Positions 8,505 to 19,365 of a stretch of DNA of 64,000 nt are shown in pieces. Source of the DNA: Nannocystis sp. RBIL2 (GTDB lineage Bacteria > Myxococcota_A > Polyangia > Nannocystales > Nannocystaceae). The notes below the pieces were generated by a model, which had not been told where the DNA came from, ran no database searches, and saw only the letters and a program-made list of their open reading frames with translations. Position numbers and translations under genes: made by a program. The stretch covers positions 682,001 to 746,000 of the forward strand of contig NZ_JAPNJW010000002.1 of assembly GCF_026626745.1 (NCBI RefSeq). Direction: 5' to 3'. Position 1 is the stretch's first letter, and every line of letters begins with the position of its first letter.

Positions 8505-9524
8505 TCAGCTGACGCGGCGCGACACGCTGCGGGCCAGTTCGACCAGGGCGTCGCGGGCCGACGACGGCGGCAGCTCGGCCAGCTGCGCGACCGCCGTCTC
8601 GGCGTGGGTCTCGGCCGCGCGGGCCGCCAGCTCGACCCCTGGCGAGGCGGCGACGCGGGCGACGATCGCCTCGGCGGCCTCGCCGTCGACCGGCGGTCCG
8701 TGGGCGAGCAGCTGATGGACCGCGCGCTGGAGCCCGGGATCGCGCTCGCACGCGAGGATCAGCGGCAGGGTCAGCTTGCCGTCGCGCAGGTCCTGGCCGC
8801 GCGTCTTGCCGGTGTCGTGGAGGTCGCCGGCGTAGTCGAGCACGTCGTCGGCGATCTGGAACGCGTAGCCGATCTCGAGCCCGTAACGGTGCAGCGCGAC
8901 CGACCGCTCCGGCGCCGGCAACCCGCCCACGCTGGCACACCAGGCGATCAGCGCCGCGGTCTTGCGCTCGATGACGAGGTAGTAGCGGGCCTTGTCGGGC
9001 GCCGCGTCGCCGGCGATCTCGAGCTGCGCCACCTCGCCCTCGGCCATCCGCGTGACCGCGTCCGAAAGCGTCTGCACCGCGTGCAGCCGGCCCGAGTAGG
9101 CGATCGCCTGCATCGCACGCGCGAGGCAGAAGTCGCCGGTCAGCACCGCCATGCCGTTGCCGTACTGCAGGCGCGCGGTGGGCCGCCCGCGGCGGAATTC
9201 GCCGCCGTCGATGACGTCGTCGTGGAGCAGCGTCGCCGTGTGCAGCAGCTCGCCGACGGCCGCGATCGTGATCCGCACCGGGTCGATGAAGCCGGCCGCG
9301 CGCGCGGCCAGCAACGTGACCAGCGGCCGGAACCGCTTGCCGCCGGCGAACGCGAGCTTGCCGCCCAGCTCGGGGATGATCGCTATCGACGACTGCAGCA
9401 GCTGCTCGAGCCGCGCGTCCACCTCGGAGAGCTCGCCGGCGACGAGGCCGACGGCCTGCTCGAGCGCCGTTCCTGGGGTAGCGGGCGAGGACTGCAGGGC
9501 TGCGTGCGTGGCCGGAGGTGTCAT
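8505..9524 (-). CDS. Trans-polyprenyl diphosphate synthase
   Basis: 339 residues. It builds the long polyprenyl diphosphate side chain of menaquinone from IPP. It has the first aspartate-rich motif LLHDDVIDGGEFRRGRP, the FQIADDVLDYAGD second motif, the GKLAFAGGKRFRPLVTLL N-terminal segment and the QDLRDGKLTLPLI signature, all typical of the IspB/HepT/octaprenyl class rather than farnesyl synthases. Chain length cannot be read off. It is the first gene of the leftward menaquinone operon; 112 bases holding CATG and GACAGG half-repeats separate it from ubiE. Confidence 0.92.
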   Translation of the reverse strand: MTPPATHAALQSSPATPGTALEQAVGLVAGELSEVDARLEQLLQSSIAIIPELGGKLAFAGGKRFRPLVTLLAARAAGFIDPVRITIAAVGELLHTATLLHDDVIDGGEFRRGRPTARLQYGNGMAVLTGDFCLARAMQAIAYSGRLHAVQTLSDAVTRMAEGEVAQLEIAGDAAPDKARYYLVIERKTAALIAWCASVGGLPAPERSVALHRYGLEIGYAFQIADDVLDYAGDLHDTGKTRGQDLRDGKLTLPLILACERDPGLQRAVHQLLAHGPPVDGEAAEAIVARVAASPGVELAARAAETHAETAVAQLAELPPSSARDALVELARSVSRRVS

Positions 9525-9952
9525 TGGCAGGCGGCGCGGCGCGGCGCCGCAGGTGCGAGAGGATGCCAGAAACGCGCGCGCGGCTCACCTCGCCACCACG
9601 CGCCCGGCGGCCATTTTCTCACGCGGGCGCCCGGATCGGCCCGCCGGCCCGAGCATGACATGCCGGGGGCGAAGATCCGCGCCTGCGACCCGGCGTCGCG
9701 GCCGCAGGTCGGCGATCGCGCTGCCGCCCTTGCCAAGCACGATCCCGATCGCTGGACACCGGGCGCACCGCGAGACGGCATCGACCTCCCAGCGCCAGCG
9801 AGTCCGCTCGCACTCGAATCGAGCGAGCCCGCCGCTCCGCGACCCCGAACGAGCGCGAACCGCAGGTTTTACGAACAGCGTCCGCGGCCCTCCCTGGCGG
9901 GTCGCGGCGGCCGTTTGGGAATGCGGCGAGGACGCGCTAGGTTGTCCCGACG
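9525..9952. other. Divergent intergenic region between the menaquinone operon and the HtrA gene
   Basis: 428 bases without a convincing gene. It must hold the promoters of the polyprenyl synthase (leftward) and of the protease gene (rightward). I could not pick out confident -35/-10 boxes. One CATG element (GAGCATGACATGCC) lies near 9651-9664. Confidence 0.4.
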
Positions 9953-11473
9953 ATGCCCACGAATGCCCCGGGACCCGAGCCGCGACCTGCGCGCGGCGAA
10001 TCGCTGTGGATCGCCGCCGGAGCCGCGGTGCTCGGCGTGCTGCTCGGCGGGGTCGCGGTGCTGGTCGGCATCCAGACCGCGCCGCCCGCCGCATCTGTCC
10101 CTGTCGACAGCCCCGCGCCCTCCGTGCCGGTCCCTGCCCTGCCGCCCGTCGCCCCGCCGGCCGCGTGCGACTGCCCCGAGGTCCGCGGCGACGCCGGTCC
10201 GAGCCTCGTCGAGGCCGTCGAGCGCACGCGCGACGCGGTCGTCACCCTCAGCGGCACCGACGCTCTCGGCGCCGGCGTCCTGGTCGATGAGACAGGTCTG
10301 GTCCTCACCAACTACCACGTCGTGGCCGGCCAGATCCGCGACCCGCGGCAGCGCGTGCTCGGCGGCGTGACCGACGCCTCGGCCGTGGCCCAGCCGATCC
10401 GCGCCCGCTTCGTCGACGGCCGCGAGCTGCCGGCCGAGCTGCTGGTCGCCGACCGCGACCGCGACATCGCCCTCCTGCGCCTGCGCCCGGCCGACAGCGC
10501 CGAGCGGTTCGCCTTCGCCACCCGCGGGCGCTCGCACGAGCTGCGCGTCGGCGAGACCGTGTTCGCCGTCGGCACTCCGTTCGGGCTCGAGCACAGCGTG
10601 GCCCAGGGCATCGTCGCCGCGATCGGCCGCACCGGCCTGCTGCGCAGCCGACAGACCCCGCTCTTGCAGCTCGACGCCGCCATCAACCTCGGCAATTCCG
10701 GCGGCCCGATCTTCAACCTCCGCGGCCAGCTCGTCGGCATCACCACCGCCACCCTCGAGCGCGCCCAGGGCATCGCCTTCGCCATCCCCATCGATCACAT
10801 CGCCGCCCTGCTCGAGGCCCTGCGCGCCGGCCATGGCGCGCGCTCCGGCCAGGTGGGCGCCGAGGTCGCCCCCCACGGCGAGCTCGACGACGACGCCCGC
10901 GCTCTCGGCTACCAGAACGGCCTCCGCGTCAGCCGCGTCCTGCCCGGCCGGTCCGCCGACGCCGCCGGCCTGCGCAAGGACGACCTGATCGTCGAGGCCC
11001 AGGGCCAGCGCTTCGACTCCTTCGGCACCGGCCCCGAGGCCCAGCTGCGCCTCGCCAACCACTTCGTCTCCACCGTCCGCGGCCTGCTCCCGGGCGAGGT
11101 CCTGAACCTCACCGTCGTCCGCGGCAAGGACCGGCTCTCGTTCAACATCCCGGTCGCCGCCGCCCCGCCCGACCAGCAGGTCCTCATCGACGCCGACGCC
11201 CTGCTCGGCCTCCGCCTCGACGAGTCGCGCCGCGAGCCGATCGTCAAGGATCTGCGCCCCGACGCCCCGATCTCGCGCAGCCGCGGCCGCGAGCTGCTGC
11301 GCAACGCCCGAGTGTCCGAGATCGCCGGCATCCCGGTCGAGAGCCGCGACGACCTCGGCCCGCTGCTCACCGAGCTGCGCCAGATCGGCCGCTTCGCCGC
11401 CGTGCAGGTCGGCTTCGTGCTCGCCGACGGCCGCGCCCTGCGCGTGCGCGACTTCCCGGTCTCGCCCGACTGA
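9953..11473 (+). CDS. HtrA/DegP-type serine protease, membrane-anchored, with PDZ domain
   Basis: 506 residues. The N-terminus is short and cytoplasmic, followed by one membrane helix (about 18-42) and a Pro-rich linker with CDCPE. The trypsin-like domain has all three catalytic residues: His122 in NYHVV, Asp171 in DRDIALL and Ser249 in GNSGGP. A PDZ domain (about 300-400) contains the NGLRVSRVLPGRSADAAGLRKDDLI segment. The last 100 residues look like a weaker second PDZ. HtrA proteins degrade or refold damaged envelope proteins. The ATG at 9953 is the natural start. Degenerate copies of its 3-prime end lie downstream. Confidence 0.9.
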   Translation: MPTNAPGPEPRPARGESLWIAAGAAVLGVLLGGVAVLVGIQTAPPAASVPVDSPAPSVPVPALPPVAPPAACDCPEVRGDAGPSLVEAVERTRDAVVTLSGTDALGAGVLVDETGLVLTNYHVVAGQIRDPRQRVLGGVTDASAVAQPIRARFVDGRELPAELLVADRDRDIALLRLRPADSAERFAFATRGRSHELRVGETVFAVGTPFGLEHSVAQGIVAAIGRTGLLRSRQTPLLQLDAAINLGNSGGPIFNLRGQLVGITTATLERAQGIAFAIPIDHIAALLEALRAGHGARSGQVGAEVAPHGELDDDARALGYQNGLRVSRVLPGRSADAAGLRKDDLIVEAQGQRFDSFGTGPEAQLRLANHFVSTVRGLLPGEVLNLTVVRGKDRLSFNIPVAAAPPDQQVLIDADALLGLRLDESRREPIVKDLRPDAPISRSRGRELLRNARVSEIAGIPVESRDDLGPLLTELRQIGRFAAVQVGFVLADGRALRVRDFPVSPD

Positions 11474-11640
11474 GGCGGCGCCACACAAATTCGCGGCGAA
11501 ACCGGGTTCCCGGCCTGGGCCGACTGACGGCTGTGCCCGACGAACACGCGAGCAAGACCGACTTCTCGGCCTCCCCCGAGTGACTGGCTTCCCCCGACGA
11601 ACACGCTGGCGAACCGGCTTCCCCGGTCTCGCCCGACCGT
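11448..11640 (+). repeat. Decayed tandem copies of the protease gene 3-prime end
   Basis: The last bases of the protease gene (GACTTCCCGGTCTCGCCCGA, 11451-11470) recur in altered form about every 60 bases: near 11504 (GGTTCCCGGCCTGGGCCGAC), near 11560 (GACTTCTCGGCCTCCCCCGA) and near 11615 (GGCTTCCCCGGTCTCGCCCG). CCCGACGAACACGC sits between copies twice (about 11536 and 11596). No open frame is conserved across the copies, so this looks like tandem duplication followed by drift. Confidence 0.6.
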
Positions 11641-11690
11641 CGGCACCGTCCCGCGATGGTCGCTACACCGTCGCCCGCGTCTGGCCGATA

Positions 11691-11764
11691 GAGCATGTCT
11701 TCACGAGCATGTCTCAACGAACATGCTCGCTCGAACATGCTCGCTCGAACATGCTCGCTCGATC
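11691..11764. repeat. Exact 14-base CATG tandem repeat, five units
   Basis: CATG occurs at 11694, 11708, 11722, 11736 and 11750, exactly 14 bases apart. The last three units are identical (GAACATGCTCGCTC). The array ends 17 bases before the stop codon of the leftward DUF6178-like gene, so it lies in its 3-prime flank, between two convergent genes. Confidence 0.9.
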
Positions 11765-11781
11765 AAGCCAGCTGCCGCGCC

Positions 11782-13527
11782 TCAGGACGCCGACAGCCCG
11801 GTCTTGAGCCACACGCCGATCCGCTGCGGCGTGATCACCCCGCCAGCGCGCCGCAGGTCGACCGTGCCCTCCTCGTCGCGCTCGAGCGCCCCGAGCTCGA
11901 CCTCGAGCCGCAGCAGCACCGCGGACACGAACGCCTCCGCGTGCTGGGGCGCCCCGATCGCCAGGCAGCGCTTGCGCAGGTCGGCGGCCAGGCCCGGCGC
12001 CAGGCGGCCGTTCACCAGCAGGTGATCGGCGGCCCAGGCCAGGTCGTCGGCGTCGACCGGGGCGAACGCCGCGGCTGTCTCTTCGGACATCCCGGGCAGC
12101 TGTCGGCGCAGCGCCGACGTGCGCACCAGATCGCCGAGCGTCAGGCGATCCGGCTCGTCGACGCGGCTCACCCACTGCGGGTCGATCGCGTAGCCGCGCG
12201 GGTCGAACGTCAACGCCGCCAGCGCGCCGGCCTGAGCCAGCAGCTCGGTCGCGCGGGCCACGTCGCGCAGGCCCGCGATCGGCCGCCAGCCGCTGCCGGC
12301 CGACTCGATCGGCAGCTCGGGCAGCCAGCGCGACAGCCCCTCGAGCGCGGGGCCCCACGGCCGATCGAGCAGCGACCCGATCTTCGCCAGCGAGACCCGG
12401 CCCTCGCGGTGCAGCGCCAGCGCCGTCTTGCGCAGCGTCGCCAGCGGCCCGTAGCCGACGCGGAACACTCCGCGCAGCCCGAGCGCCGCGATCCGTCCGG
12501 CCAGGAACGCGTCGACCTCGGCCGGCGGCAGGCCGAGGCCGACCATCAGCACCTCGAGGCCGAGGCTGACCGTCGCCTCGGCCTGGTGGAACGCCCGCTC
12601 CTGCGCCTTCGGATCGCCCGGCTCGCTGCGCTGGGCCGACATCAGCTCGTTGACCAACAACGTGAACTCGCGCGCGCGCACGCCTTGCTCGCCGGCCGGG
12701 AGCCCGCCGAGCACCCGCCGGAGCAGCCCCGCCGACGGCGACGGGAACGCCACCGACAGCGCCTCGCCCTCGCGCGCCGGGGCCGGGGTCGTCGGCTCCG
12801 CCGAGGCCTCGCGCGCCGACTTGGCGTCGAGCGGACGGAACAGCTTCATCGCCTCTTCCCAGTCGACGAACCCGAGGTCGGCGAGGCGACCGCTGCGCCA
12901 GCGCAGCAGATCTTCCTCGAGCTGGGCCGGCAGGGCCCCGCGCAGCGACAGCGTCATGTCGCGGCCGAGCTGAAGGTCGTCGGCGTAGACCCGCTCGAGC
13001 ACGTGGATGGCCATGTGACCGAGCTCGTTGTCCGGCACCGCGACGATGAAGCCGCCGTCGGGCGTCTCGTACGGGAACAGCGCGTCGACGGCCGCCAGCG
13101 CCTGCTCGCGCAGCTCGACGTCGTCCGGATCGAGCTCGTAGACGGCCGTGCCGGGCAGCAGCGCCATCGTCCACATCTCGGGGTCCATGTCCTCGATCAC
13201 GTTGCGCAAATGCCCGCGCCGCTTGCCCGTCATCGCGTACGCGTCGACGATCGCCACCAACCACCCGCGCGCCTTCTCGACGGCCAGGCGATCGCGCGAC
13301 CAGCCGTCGAGGTCGAGCAGCGCCGTCAATTGTTCGGGCGACGCGTGCGGCAGCACCAGGTCGAGGCGGTCCTCGTCGCGCAGCCCGCGGGCGATCTGCA
13401 CGAACGCGGTCGGCGGCAGCGTCGGCACGAGCTCGGGGAGGTCGTCGCGCTGCTCGAGCACGAGCGGATCGCGCTGCACGCTGGCGAGGTCGTAGCCGGC
13501 GCGGGGGAGCTCTGCGGGCGAGGTCAT
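11782..13527 (-). CDS. DUF6178-like protein of unknown function
   Basis: 581 residues, soluble, no signal peptide. The N-terminal half has the features I associate with DUF6178: a repeated PHASPEQLTALLDLDGW pattern, RDRLAVEKARGWL, MDPEMWTMALLPGTAVYELDPDD, DGGFIVAVPDNELGHMAIHVLERVYADD, and LLRWRSGRLADLGFVDWEEAMKLFRPLD. The C-terminal half is helical and more variable. The function of this family is not known. I chose ATG 13525-13527; a GTG twelve codons upstream would run into the start of tilS. It faces away from tilS with only 29 bases between the starts, so their promoters must overlap each other or the genes. Confidence 0.65.
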   Translation of the reverse strand: MTSPAELPRAGYDLASVQRDPLVLEQRDDLPELVPTLPPTAFVQIARGLRDEDRLDLVLPHASPEQLTALLDLDGWSRDRLAVEKARGWLVAIVDAYAMTGKRRGHLRNVIEDMDPEMWTMALLPGTAVYELDPDDVELREQALAAVDALFPYETPDGGFIVAVPDNELGHMAIHVLERVYADDLQLGRDMTLSLRGALPAQLEEDLLRWRSGRLADLGFVDWEEAMKLFRPLDAKSAREASAEPTTPAPAREGEALSVAFPSPSAGLLRRVLGGLPAGEQGVRAREFTLLVNELMSAQRSEPGDPKAQERAFHQAEATVSLGLEVLMVGLGLPPAEVDAFLAGRIAALGLRGVFRVGYGPLATLRKTALALHREGRVSLAKIGSLLDRPWGPALEGLSRWLPELPIESAGSGWRPIAGLRDVARATELLAQAGALAALTFDPRGYAIDPQWVSRVDEPDRLTLGDLVRTSALRRQLPGMSEETAAAFAPVDADDLAWAADHLLVNGRLAPGLAADLRKRCLAIGAPQHAEAFVSAVLLRLEVELGALERDEEGTVDLRRAGGVITPQRIGVWLKTGLSAS

Positions 13528-13556
13528 CGGCGGGAAGGTATCATCGCCGCACGCGC

Positions 13557-14585
13557 GTGCCACCCCGCCACCCGACCATCGCCAGCGCTCTCGGCCTGGT
13601 CCGCCGCAGCCTCCGCGCCGCCGGCTCTCCGCGGCGGCTCCTCGTCGCGTGCTCCGGCGGCGCCGACTCGACCGCGCTCGTCGGCCTGCTCCACCTCCTC
13701 GCCCGCGACGAAGCGCTCGCCTTGATCGTCGCCCACGTCGACCACGGCCTGCGCCGCGAATCGGCCGACGAGGCCGCGGCGGTCGCGCGTGCGGCCGCGC
13801 AGCGCGGGCTCCTCTCGGTCGCGACGCGCCTGTCCCTTTCGCCAGGTTCGGGCCTGCCCGCGCGCGCCCGCGAGGCCCGGCGCGCCGCCTTGTGTGCGTT
13901 CGCGTCGGCGCACGCGTGCGACGCGATCGCGCTGGGTCACACGGCCACCGATCAGGCCGAGACCTTGCTCATGCACGCCGCCCGCGGCTGCGGACTCGAG
14001 GGCCTCGCGGCGATGCGGCCGTGGGAAGCGCCGTGGCTGCGGCCGCTGTTGGAGCTGCCGCGGGCCGCCACGCGGGCGCTGTGCGAGCGCATGGCCCTGC
14101 CCTTCGTCGACGACCCGACCAATGCCGACGAGGAGCAGCCGCGCGTGCGGGTGCGCGAGCGCGTGCTGCCGGAGCTGCGGGACTACAACCCGCGCGTCGA
14201 GGCGGCGCTCGTGTGTCTCGCCACACACGCCGCCGACGCGGAGGAGGCGCTCGCCGGCTGGGCCGAGCGCGAGGAGGCCGCGCGGCGGCGAGGTCCTGCC
14301 GCTTGTTGGTCGACCGACGACCTGCACATCTTGCCGCGAGCCGTGCGGACCCGGGTCCTGCGCCGGATCTGCGGCCTCGGGGGCGCCGACCTCGGGGCGC
14401 TGCGAGCGGCCGTGATCGAGGACATCGACCGCGCCGTGCTCGCGCGCGCCGCAGCGCTCGGGGGCACCGACGCGGTGCTCCGGCCCCATGTTTGGCACCT
14501 GCGTCCCGGCCTTCACGTGCGCCTGGACCGCCAAGGCCTCACGCTCGCGGGGGCCGCTCCCGGCGCGGAGATCCCGGGCCCGTAG
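13557..14585 (+). CDS. tilS: tRNA(Ile)-lysidine synthase
   Basis: 342 residues from a GTG start. TilS attaches lysine to C34 of the AUA-reading tRNA-Ile using ATP. It has the PP-loop SGGADS at 33-38, VAHVDHGLR, LALGHTATDQAETLLMHAARG, and the RPLLELPR...PFVDDPTN segment that closes the active site. The C-terminal substrate-binding domain is short, a condition seen in many non-enteric TilS proteins. It is followed after 88 bases by ftsH, the same order as in many bacteria (tilS-hpt-ftsH without hpt). Confidence 0.9.
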   Translation: MPPRHPTIASALGLVRRSLRAAGSPRRLLVACSGGADSTALVGLLHLLARDEALALIVAHVDHGLRRESADEAAAVARAAAQRGLLSVATRLSLSPGSGLPARAREARRAALCAFASAHACDAIALGHTATDQAETLLMHAARGCGLEGLAAMRPWEAPWLRPLLELPRAATRALCERMALPFVDDPTNADEEQPRVRVRERVLPELRDYNPRVEAALVCLATHAADAEEALAGWAEREEAARRRGPAACWSTDDLHILPRAVRTRVLRRICGLGGADLGALRAAVIEDIDRAVLARAAALGGTDAVLRPHVWHLRPGLHVRLDRQGLTLAGAAPGAEIPGP

Positions 14586-14673
14586 CGCCGAGGTACGGCC
14601 CCTGGCGGCGAGCAGAGCGGCGAACGTGCGCGATCCGAACCCTCGCGGCTGGCCGGGCGATCCGTCTTCCGCT

Positions 14674-16635
<1,962 letters not shown>

Positions 16636-16653
16636 GCAAACGCCGAGCGCGAG

Positions 16654-16683
16654 ACGGCCGGGCCCGAAAAGCCCGGCCGTTTT
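16654..16683 (+). terminator. Rho-independent terminator of ftsH
   Basis: A perfect ten-base stem, ACGGCCGGGC (16654-16663) with GCCCGGCCGT (16671-16680), closes on the loop CCGAAAA and runs into TTTT. It sits 18 bases after the ftsH stop codon. Confidence 0.92.
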
Positions 16684-16696
16684 CGTTGGGTCGTTC

Positions 16697-16738
16697 GGAC
16701 ATGTCCGATCGGGCATGCCCGTTCCGACATGCCTCAAG
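16697..16738. repeat. Three-unit 14-base palindrome array
   Basis: GGACATGTCC (16697), GGGCATGCCC (16711) and CGACATGCCT (16725) follow each other at 14-base steps with spacers GATC, GTTC and CAAG. The first two units differ at two positions, but the changes are symmetric, so each remains a perfect ten-base palindrome. It lies between the ftsH terminator and a convergent membrane-protein gene. Confidence 0.9.
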
Positions 16739-16790
16739 AGGCCGTCGCGCGGAAGCCGAACCGCTCGGCGAGCAGCTTGCCGGGTGCCCG

Positions 16791-17210
16791 TCAGCTGCCT
16801 GGCGGCCGGTCCGAGGGGCGCACCATCGCCGTAGCGATCACCGCCGCCAGCGTCAGCAACGCTCCGGCCGGCACCACGAGGATCGGCGGGCCCGGGTCGG
16901 TCGATCCGTGCATGAGCCCGCCGGCCATGAAGCCGGCGCCGACGAGCAGCGCGCCGAGCAATCCCGCGAGCCGGATCTTCGCGGCCCACACCTCGGGGGT
17001 GCCGAGCTGCCCGATCGACCAGGCGATCGCCAGGTTGACCAGCGCCAGGATCCCACCGTGCGCGTGGCCGAGGCGCAGGAACTCGCGGCGCAGCGGGTCG
17101 TCGACCCACCCGCCCGCGCGCAAGCCGATCATCGCCTCGAGCCACAGCCCCGAGGCGAGGAAGATCGCCAGCAACGCGAGCGAGAGCCGGTGGTGCCGTT
17201 CGGCGCGCAC
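16791..17210 (-). CDS. Small membrane protein of unknown function
   Basis: 139 residues with four predicted membrane helices (about 8-28, 49-68, 78-97 and 107-127). A conserved-looking RLGHAHGGILALVNLAI segment opens the second helix; the paired histidines could bind haem or metal, but this is a guess. I do not recognise the family. It is encoded on the minus strand just after a multihaem cytochrome, with an 82-base gap, so it may share its transcript and have a role in the same membrane electron-transfer unit. Confidence 0.6.
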   Translation of the reverse strand: MRAERHHRLSLALLAIFLASGLWLEAMIGLRAGGWVDDPLRREFLRLGHAHGGILALVNLAIAWSIGQLGTPEVWAAKIRLAGLLGALLVGAGFMAGGLMHGSTDPGPPILVVPAGALLTLAAVIATAMVRPSDRPPGS

Positions 17211-17292
17211 GGGGCGAATCTAGCCGCAGGACCGCTCGCTCGCCAAATCTTCCGTCGCGGGCCCACGCCTCGCTACCAGGCTTGAAAACGCC

Positions 17293-19356
17293 TCACTCCC
17301 CGATCCACAGCACCGTGCGCTCGCGCCGGGCCTCGAGCGCCTCGCGCTGCTCGGGGCTGAACGGTCCGCCGCCGAACGCCGCGCGCAGGGCATCGGCGGC
17401 CGGCACCCGGTGCTCCGCGTCGGCGTGCGGGTCGTAAGCGTCGACCAGCGCGACCTGCTCCGGCTCCGCGAGCTGCCGCAGCGCGCGCCAGGCGAACCAC
17501 CGCACGGCCGGGTACTCGTCGTCGAGCCCGTCGGTGATCCAGGCGCGCCGCAGAGCGACCGCCACCGGCACCTCTGGCCGCGTCAGCGCGTGGATCGCCA
17601 GCACCCGCTGCAGCGGATCGCCGCCGACCAGGTCGAGCTGCACCCGCGAGCCCCACGCCTCGTCCGGCGCCGGCGGCGGCAGCGGACCCGGGTCCGGGAA
17701 TCCGAGCCGCGGCAGCGCCTCCGCCGCCCACGTGCGGCTGCGATCGGCGTGGCACTGCGTGCAGGCGTCCGGCTGGTCGTGGCGGCCGATCCACGCCTGC
17801 GGCCGCGGCACCGCGATCCGGTGGCCGATCATCCCCTCGAGCAGGCCGTACGTGATCCGCGGCGTGTGGCAGCCCTGGCACGTGACCGTTTCCCCATGTC
17901 CTCCGTGCCGTGTCCCCGAGGACAGGTCCTCCAGGACATGGCACGAAGTACATGCCTTCGCCCCCGCGCGATCGCGGCGGACCTGCATGTCGGGCCGGTC
18001 GCCGTGCATCGCGTGGCAGTCGTCGCAGCCGAGCCCGCCCTCACGGCCGTCCTGGTGGCACGGCGACAGCAGCAGCCCCTGGTACTCGTAGGCCGACAGG
18101 CGCGGCGTCCCGTCGGGCCAGAAGCGCTCGGCGAACAGCGCCTCCCCGCCGACGGTCGCCTCGCGGAAGATCGGCCGCGACACCGCGGCCAGGTCGGTGC
18201 CCGGCAGGAAGCCGTCGCCCTCGCGCAGCACCGCCGCCACGTCGGCGCTGATCCGGTTGCCGTGGCAGCGCCCGCACACCCCGCTCTCGTCGCGCGGCAC
18301 CAGCCGGCCCGGGTGCGCGATCGATCCGTCTTCCGCCCCGCCGGCCAGAAGGCGCCGGAACGGATCGGCGTGCCGCTGCAGGTGAGCCCCAGCCGGCCCG
18401 TGGCAGGCCTCGCAGGCGATCCCGAGCTCGCCCACGGTGGTGTCGAAGCGCGGCGCGCCACCTGTCTCTTGCGCCAGCCCCGGCCGCGGCTCGGTGTTGT
18501 GGCACAGCACGCAGTTGTCGTTCCAGCGGCTGAGGTGGCGCAGGTACGCCTCGGCGTCGCCGCGCGCGCCCTCCGGCTCGAGGAACGCGGCGTTCATCGG
18601 GATCCACCGCGCCGTGGCGACGTGCCAGGCGACCGGCAGGCGCCACACCTCGCCCGGTCCGCCGCCGCGGTCGAGCCGCGCCAGGTACTGCTGATAGCGG
18701 TGGCTGCCCACCGTCATGACCACGTCGACGTCGAGCAGCGGCTCTCCGGCCTCGCGCCCCTCGTCGTCGAGCGGCGCCACGCGCACGTGCGGGCGGCCCT
18801 CGGCGCCGCGGGTCATCGTCGCGCGGAAGCCGAGGTGATCGACGTGCTCGCCGGCGAACGGCGCCAGCACTGCCTCACCCTCGGCGCGCTGCGTCATCGT
18901 CCGGTGGTAGGTCGCCGACCAGCTGGCGTGCTCGGCCGGATGACAGGCGCGGCAGGCCGCCGAGCCGACCACCGCCGCCTCGCGGCGCGGCGCCGGTCCC
19001 CACGCGTCCGCCCGCGCGCCCGCCCACGCCAGCCCGGCCGCCGCCGCGAGCGCCCACGCCAGCGCCGGCCCGAACAGCAGCGCCGCGGCCAGGCGCCGCG
19101 TTCGTGTCGGTACCGGCTCAGCCTCGAGGCTGTCCTTCAGGACATGTCCAGAGGCACCGACATCGCTGTCCCTGAGGACATGTCTCGAAGCATCTCCGTC
19201 CCGAGCCTCGACCGTCTCGGCATCGCTGTCCCTCCGGACATGACCCGAAGCACTGACGCTGTCCCCGAGGACATGCCCTGAAGCGCCCTCGCCCCGCGCA
19301 CCACTGCTGTCCTTCAGGACGTGTCCCGAAGCACTCTCACCCGCCGCGCTCGCCAT
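17293..19356 (-). CDS. Membrane-anchored multihaem c-type cytochrome (eight CxxCH motifs)
   Basis: 687 residues. Eight CxxCH haem sites are visible: CRACH, CVLCH, CEACH, CGRCH, CDDCH, CTSCH, CQGCH and CTQCH. One membrane helix (about 88-112) anchors a periplasmic haem domain of the cytochrome c554/octahaem type. The last 130 residues form a helical HEAT-like domain (PVAVALRRAWITDGLDDEYPAVRWFAWRALRQL). The first 85 residues lie before the helix and are built from repeat-encoded units (SGHVLKDS, SGHVLGDS, SGHVRRDS, RHVLRDS), so this cytoplasmic head is likely a product of the DNA repeat. The electron partner is unknown. It sits 9 bases after the kinase gene. Confidence 0.85.
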   Translation of the reverse strand: MASAAGESASGHVLKDSSGARGEGASGHVLGDSVSASGHVRRDSDAETVEARDGDASRHVLRDSDVGASGHVLKDSLEAEPVPTRTRRLAAALLFGPALAWALAAAAGLAWAGARADAWGPAPRREAAVVGSAACRACHPAEHASWSATYHRTMTQRAEGEAVLAPFAGEHVDHLGFRATMTRGAEGRPHVRVAPLDDEGREAGEPLLDVDVVMTVGSHRYQQYLARLDRGGGPGEVWRLPVAWHVATARWIPMNAAFLEPEGARGDAEAYLRHLSRWNDNCVLCHNTEPRPGLAQETGGAPRFDTTVGELGIACEACHGPAGAHLQRHADPFRRLLAGGAEDGSIAHPGRLVPRDESGVCGRCHGNRISADVAAVLREGDGFLPGTDLAAVSRPIFREATVGGEALFAERFWPDGTPRLSAYEYQGLLLSPCHQDGREGGLGCDDCHAMHGDRPDMQVRRDRAGAKACTSCHVLEDLSSGTRHGGHGETVTCQGCHTPRITYGLLEGMIGHRIAVPRPQAWIGRHDQPDACTQCHADRSRTWAAEALPRLGFPDPGPLPPPAPDEAWGSRVQLDLVGGDPLQRVLAIHALTRPEVPVAVALRRAWITDGLDDEYPAVRWFAWRALRQLAEPEQVALVDAYDPHADAEHRVPAADALRAAFGGGPFSPEQREALEARRERTVLWIGE
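17896..17960. repeat. CATG repeat cluster inside the cytochrome gene
   Basis: The units are CATGTCCTCCGTGCCGTGTC, CCGAGGACAG, GTCCTCCAGGACATGG and a trailing TACATGCC. They encode a linker between haem sites six and seven (THKHGT-type region around CTSCHVLEDLSSGTRHGGHG). Confidence 0.7.
19128..19332. repeat. CATG repeat array encoding the cytochrome N-terminus
   Basis: At least five TGTCC-N4-GGACATG hairpin units lie near 19134, 19170, 19230, 19261 and 19311 (for example CTGTCCTTCAGGACATGTCC). On the minus strand they give repeated HVLKDS/HVLRDS peptides. Unit spacing is irregular. Confidence 0.85.
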
Positions 19357-19365
19357 GACGCGGCC

